DNA of 33,627 nucleotides from assembly GCA_014382285.1 (NCBI GenBank), contig JACNKA010000139.1:1-33627 (forward strand), given 5' to 3'. The DNA comes from Nitrospinota bacterium. GTDB lineage: Bacteria; Nitrospinota; Nitrospinia; Nitrospinales; VA-1. The translations under genes were made by a program, and so were the position numbers. Every line of letters begins with the position of its first letter. Position 1 is the stretch's first letter. A model generated the notes under the pieces. It saw nothing but the letters and a program-made list of their open reading frames with translations, was not told the DNA's origin and ran no database searches. Below are positions 32,224 to 33,627 of this stretch, one piece after another.

Positions 32224-33027
32224 TTATTTGCTGAAGGGGCTCTTGCTATCGGCCCTTGCGGTTAGCAGTTCGCCGGAACCGAGAAGCTGTTGTTTCCCAT
32301 TTGGGGTTTGAAGGATCAGTTTGCCTTCGGGGTCGAGTCCCACTGCGATACCTGTCAGAGAATTCCCTTTTTGGTGGACCGTCACGGTTTTGCCAAACAT
32401 GTCGGTTCTGTCGGTCCACTTTTTGACCAAGTGGGTTCTCTTTTCTTGCAGGAACTCTTCATACTCGCGATCCAGACTTTCAAGCAGGCTTAGAACAATT
32501 TTAGCGCGATTGACGGTATTTCCAGTTGCCAGTTTCAACGAGGTGGCTATGTCTTGAATATCTTCGGGAAAGCAGGTTTGGTTCAGGTTTATTCCGATTC
32601 CTACGATGACGGCCGTACCGGGGATGTATTCACATAAAATTCCCGCGAGTTTTTTACCGTTCAACAAGATGTCGTTTGGCCATTTGAGCTTCACCGGCAC
32701 CGATGCCTGTTGCTGGATGGCGGATACGGTTGCGACCCCTGCCATTAAAGTGATGAGGGCCAGTTTTTCAGGGGTTAAATCTGGTTTTAAAAGTGTGGAC
32801 AGATAGAGTCCTGTGCCGGTCTCAGAATGCCACGAGCGCCCCTGTCGACCCCTTCCTTGAGTTTGTCGGTCGGCGATGACGACTGCGCCCTCTGGGAGCG
32901 TCAGGTTACGCCGAATTTCCTCATTGGTTGAATCGACTTGCGACAGAACCTGCAACGGATTGCCGATTTTGACCGTGGTGAGCTTGCCTTCAAGGGCTGA
33001 AATATCAATGTCGAAAGAAGAACCCAG
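32224..33027 (-). CDS. birA: Biotin-[acetyl-CoA-carboxylase] ligase
   Basis: The protein has the biotin ligase motifs 'VDSTNEEIRR', 'DRQTQGRGRQGRSWHS' and 'KWPNDILLNGKKLAGILCE', plus a C-terminal SH3-like domain ('VGLDPEGKLILQTPNGKQQ'). It activates biotin to biotinyl-AMP and attaches it to the carrier protein AccB. No N-terminal DNA-binding domain is present, so it is not a repressor. The track's TTG (32955) truncates homologous sequence: the open frame upstream reads 'FDIDISALEGKLTTVKIGNPLQVL', as BirA should. No ATG, GTG or TTG exists before the in-frame stop at 33043-33045. I place the start at a CTG (33027) preceded by AAGGTG. The start is uncertain; the function is not. Confidence 0.85.
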   Translation of the reverse strand: MGSSFDIDISALEGKLTTVKIGNPLQVLSQVDSTNEEIRRNLTLPEGAVVIADRQTQGRGRQGRSWHSETGTGLYLSTLLKPDLTPEKLALITLMAGVATVSAIQQQASVPVKLKWPNDILLNGKKLAGILCEYIPGTAVIVGIGINLNQTCFPEDIQDIATSLKLATGNTVNRAKIVLSLLESLDREYEEFLQEKRTHLVKKWTDRTDMFGKTVTVHQKGNSLTGIAVGLDPEGKLILQTPNGKQQLLGSGELLTARADSKSPFSK

Positions 33028-33140
33028 GATAACACCTTGACGTTAAAGGTTTGTGGCGAAGAATCTAAACTGCTCGTATTGTAGGGCAAAGTGCCAGAAA
33101 ATGATTGAAATCTTATCTAAATGTTGATAAAAAGCTTATT

Positions 33141-33177
33141 CCAAAAACGTTTTCATGTGATGAACAATGTTTTTAGG
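33141..33177 (+). promoter_or_regulatory. Long leader hairpin before the small lipoprotein gene
   Basis: CCAAAAACGTTTTCAT and ATGAACAATGTTTTTAGG pair into a stem of about 14 bp plus CC/GG, with a GTG loop and single-base bulges. It ends about 17 bases before GAGAGGAG, the ribosome binding site of the small gene. It may be a 5' UTR element or an operator; only the structure is seen. Confidence 0.5.
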
Positions 33178-33208
33178 AAATCGAAACCTTTTGAGAGGAG
33201 AGGGCTGG

Positions 33209-33337
33209 ATGAAAAAGTTGGTAATTTCACTTATTTGGATTTCGCTGGTATTGGTTTTATCTTCCTGTTCGATGGAATCAAAGTTCAATGGCGAAGGTCA
33301 CCAGTACGCACCTGAGGGTGTTGAAAAGAAACATTAA
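33209..33337 (+). CDS. Small lipoprotein of 42 residues
   Basis: This gene is too short for the ORF track. It starts at an ATG with GAGAGGAGAGGG just upstream and encodes a basic N-terminus ('MKKLV'), a hydrophobic stretch and a lipobox 'VLSSC' with Cys20. A 22-residue polar mature tail ending 'GVEKKH' follows. The lipobox predicts attachment to the inner or outer membrane after processing by Lgt and LspA. I recognise no family. A long hairpin precedes the ribosome site and three hairpins follow, the first overlapping the stop codon by its last base. Confidence 0.7.
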   Translation: MKKLVISLIWISLVLVLSSCSMESKFNGEGHQYAPEGVEKKH

Positions 33338-33354
33338 TCTGCTGTTTTGCAGAT
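33337..33354 (+). other. Hairpin 1 downstream of the lipoprotein gene
   Basis: ATCTGC-TGTTTT-GCAGAT is a perfect 6-bp stem. Its first base is the last base of the TAA stop. No T-tract follows. Confidence 0.6.
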
Positions 33355-33355
33355 A

Positions 33356-33393
33356 GCAATAACCCTTTCTCACGCTCGTGAGGCTGTTATTGC
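33356..33393 (+). other. Hairpin 2 downstream of the lipoprotein gene
   Basis: The outer stem is GCAATAAC/GTTATTGC (8 bp) and the inner stem is CTCAC-GCTC-GTGAG, giving a long two-part hairpin of 38 bases. It is not followed by a T-tract. Confidence 0.6.
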
Positions 33394-33427
33394 CAGTGAC
33401 CTTGCGTGGTAAAGAGGTGTTATTTTT

Positions 33428-33463
33428 GGCGGGGAACGCTTTTGTTCCCTGCCTTTTTCTGTT
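33428..33463 (+). terminator. Strong intrinsic terminator
   Basis: GGCGGGGAAC and GTTCCCTGCC make a 10-bp stem (one G-T pair) around GCTTTT, followed by TTTTTCTGTTTTT. It would end a plus-strand transcript covering the lipoprotein gene and the two preceding hairpins. Confidence 0.88.
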
Positions 33464-33588
33464 TTTGATTTTGATTCCTTCCATATAAGTTTTTCCTGCA
33501 ATATTTTTCTTTCTTTAATTTACGCTGATGGGACTAACCCACATACTTCATAAGTCTTTCTTCGTGTTGGTTGAAAACACTATAAAAT

Positions 33589-33627
33589 CCCCCTCATCCT
33601 AGCCTTCTCCCTCCAGGGGAGAAGGGA
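33589..33627. repeat. Palindromic repeat at the right edge (incomplete)
   Basis: CCTTCTCCC and GGGAGAAGG pair around a 5-base loop, preceded by CCCCTCATCCTAG. The pattern resembles the common intergenic CCCTCACCCTAGCCCTCTCCC...GGGAGAGGG repeats, and it is cut off by the window end. Confidence 0.55.

Noticed and set aside
1-33627. CRISPR array, tRNA/rRNA genes, transposase or integrase
   Set aside because: No regularly spaced repeats, cloverleaf-like or rRNA sequence, and no ORF with transposase or integrase motifs was found on either strand.

Overview
The window reads as a Gram-negative, respiring bacterial chromosome. It has signal-peptide and lipoprotein genes, CXXCH c-type haem proteins, periplasmic disulfide (Dsb) proteins, a polyprenyl (quinone tail) synthase, Psd/PssA phospholipid synthesis and Sec-exported repeat proteins. 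The gene order ilvN-ilvC-psd-pssA is familiar from delta-proteobacteria-like lineages. A Nitrospinota or other former-Deltaproteobacteria relative is my best guess, but nothing here (no rRNA) fixes the taxon. I saw no tRNA, rRNA, CRISPR, transposase or prophage.

Layout. 1-321: 3' end of an HDOD gene, probably frameshifted. 523-2491 (minus): trypsin-like protease with TPRs, and a DUF4399 protein. 2749-5479 (plus): an Mrp/Nbp35 ATPase, a SurA-like/DsbA fusion and a stand-alone DsbD-alpha-like domain. 5584-9579 (plus): a DHH-CBS-CBS-tRNA nucleotidyltransferase and an NCS2 purine permease. 9648-11200 (plus): two ribonuclease-inhibitor-type LRR proteins (one cytoplasmic, one exported) and a DUF559 nuclease-like gene. 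11200-11895: a repeat-flanked stretch with one small ORF. 11896-15738 (minus): an operon of a tetrahaem UshA-like lipoprotein, DsbA, the C-terminal protease CtpA and a small protein. 15910-18663: a PHP phosphoesterase facing a di-haem Tll0287-like protein, and a secreted unknown. 18893-22033 (plus): a small Cys-rich protein, a collagen-like/MopE/TSP1 secreted protein and another DsbA. 22209-26140 (minus): accD, then pssA, psd, ilvC and ilvN. 26285-28669: nth (plus), AMMECR1 and polyprenyl synthase (minus). 28981-30935 (plus): GT2 glycosyltransferase and HEAT-repeat protein. 30971-33027 (minus): old yellow enzyme and birA. 33209-33337 (plus): a 42-residue lipoprotein missed by the ORF track, set among strong RNA hairpins.

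How the genes fit together. Envelope protein folding recurs: three DsbA-type oxidoreductases, a DsbD-alpha domain, two proteases and several cysteine- or haem-rich clients lie near each other. Other genes are housekeeping: branched-chain amino acids, phospholipids, fatty acid initiation with biotin ligase, tRNA 3'-end synthesis and base excision repair.

The least expected signals are at the DNA/RNA level. Two short repeat families sit exactly on gene stop codons: (CAC)TAGGCRTGG at four gene ends, and TRACCGGCGANCC(C)GCCGG at two or three. Other palindromic repeats fill intergenic spaces. A terminator-like hairpin lies in the leader of the Mrp gene, and the tiny lipoprotein locus at the right end carries one upstream and three downstream hairpins.
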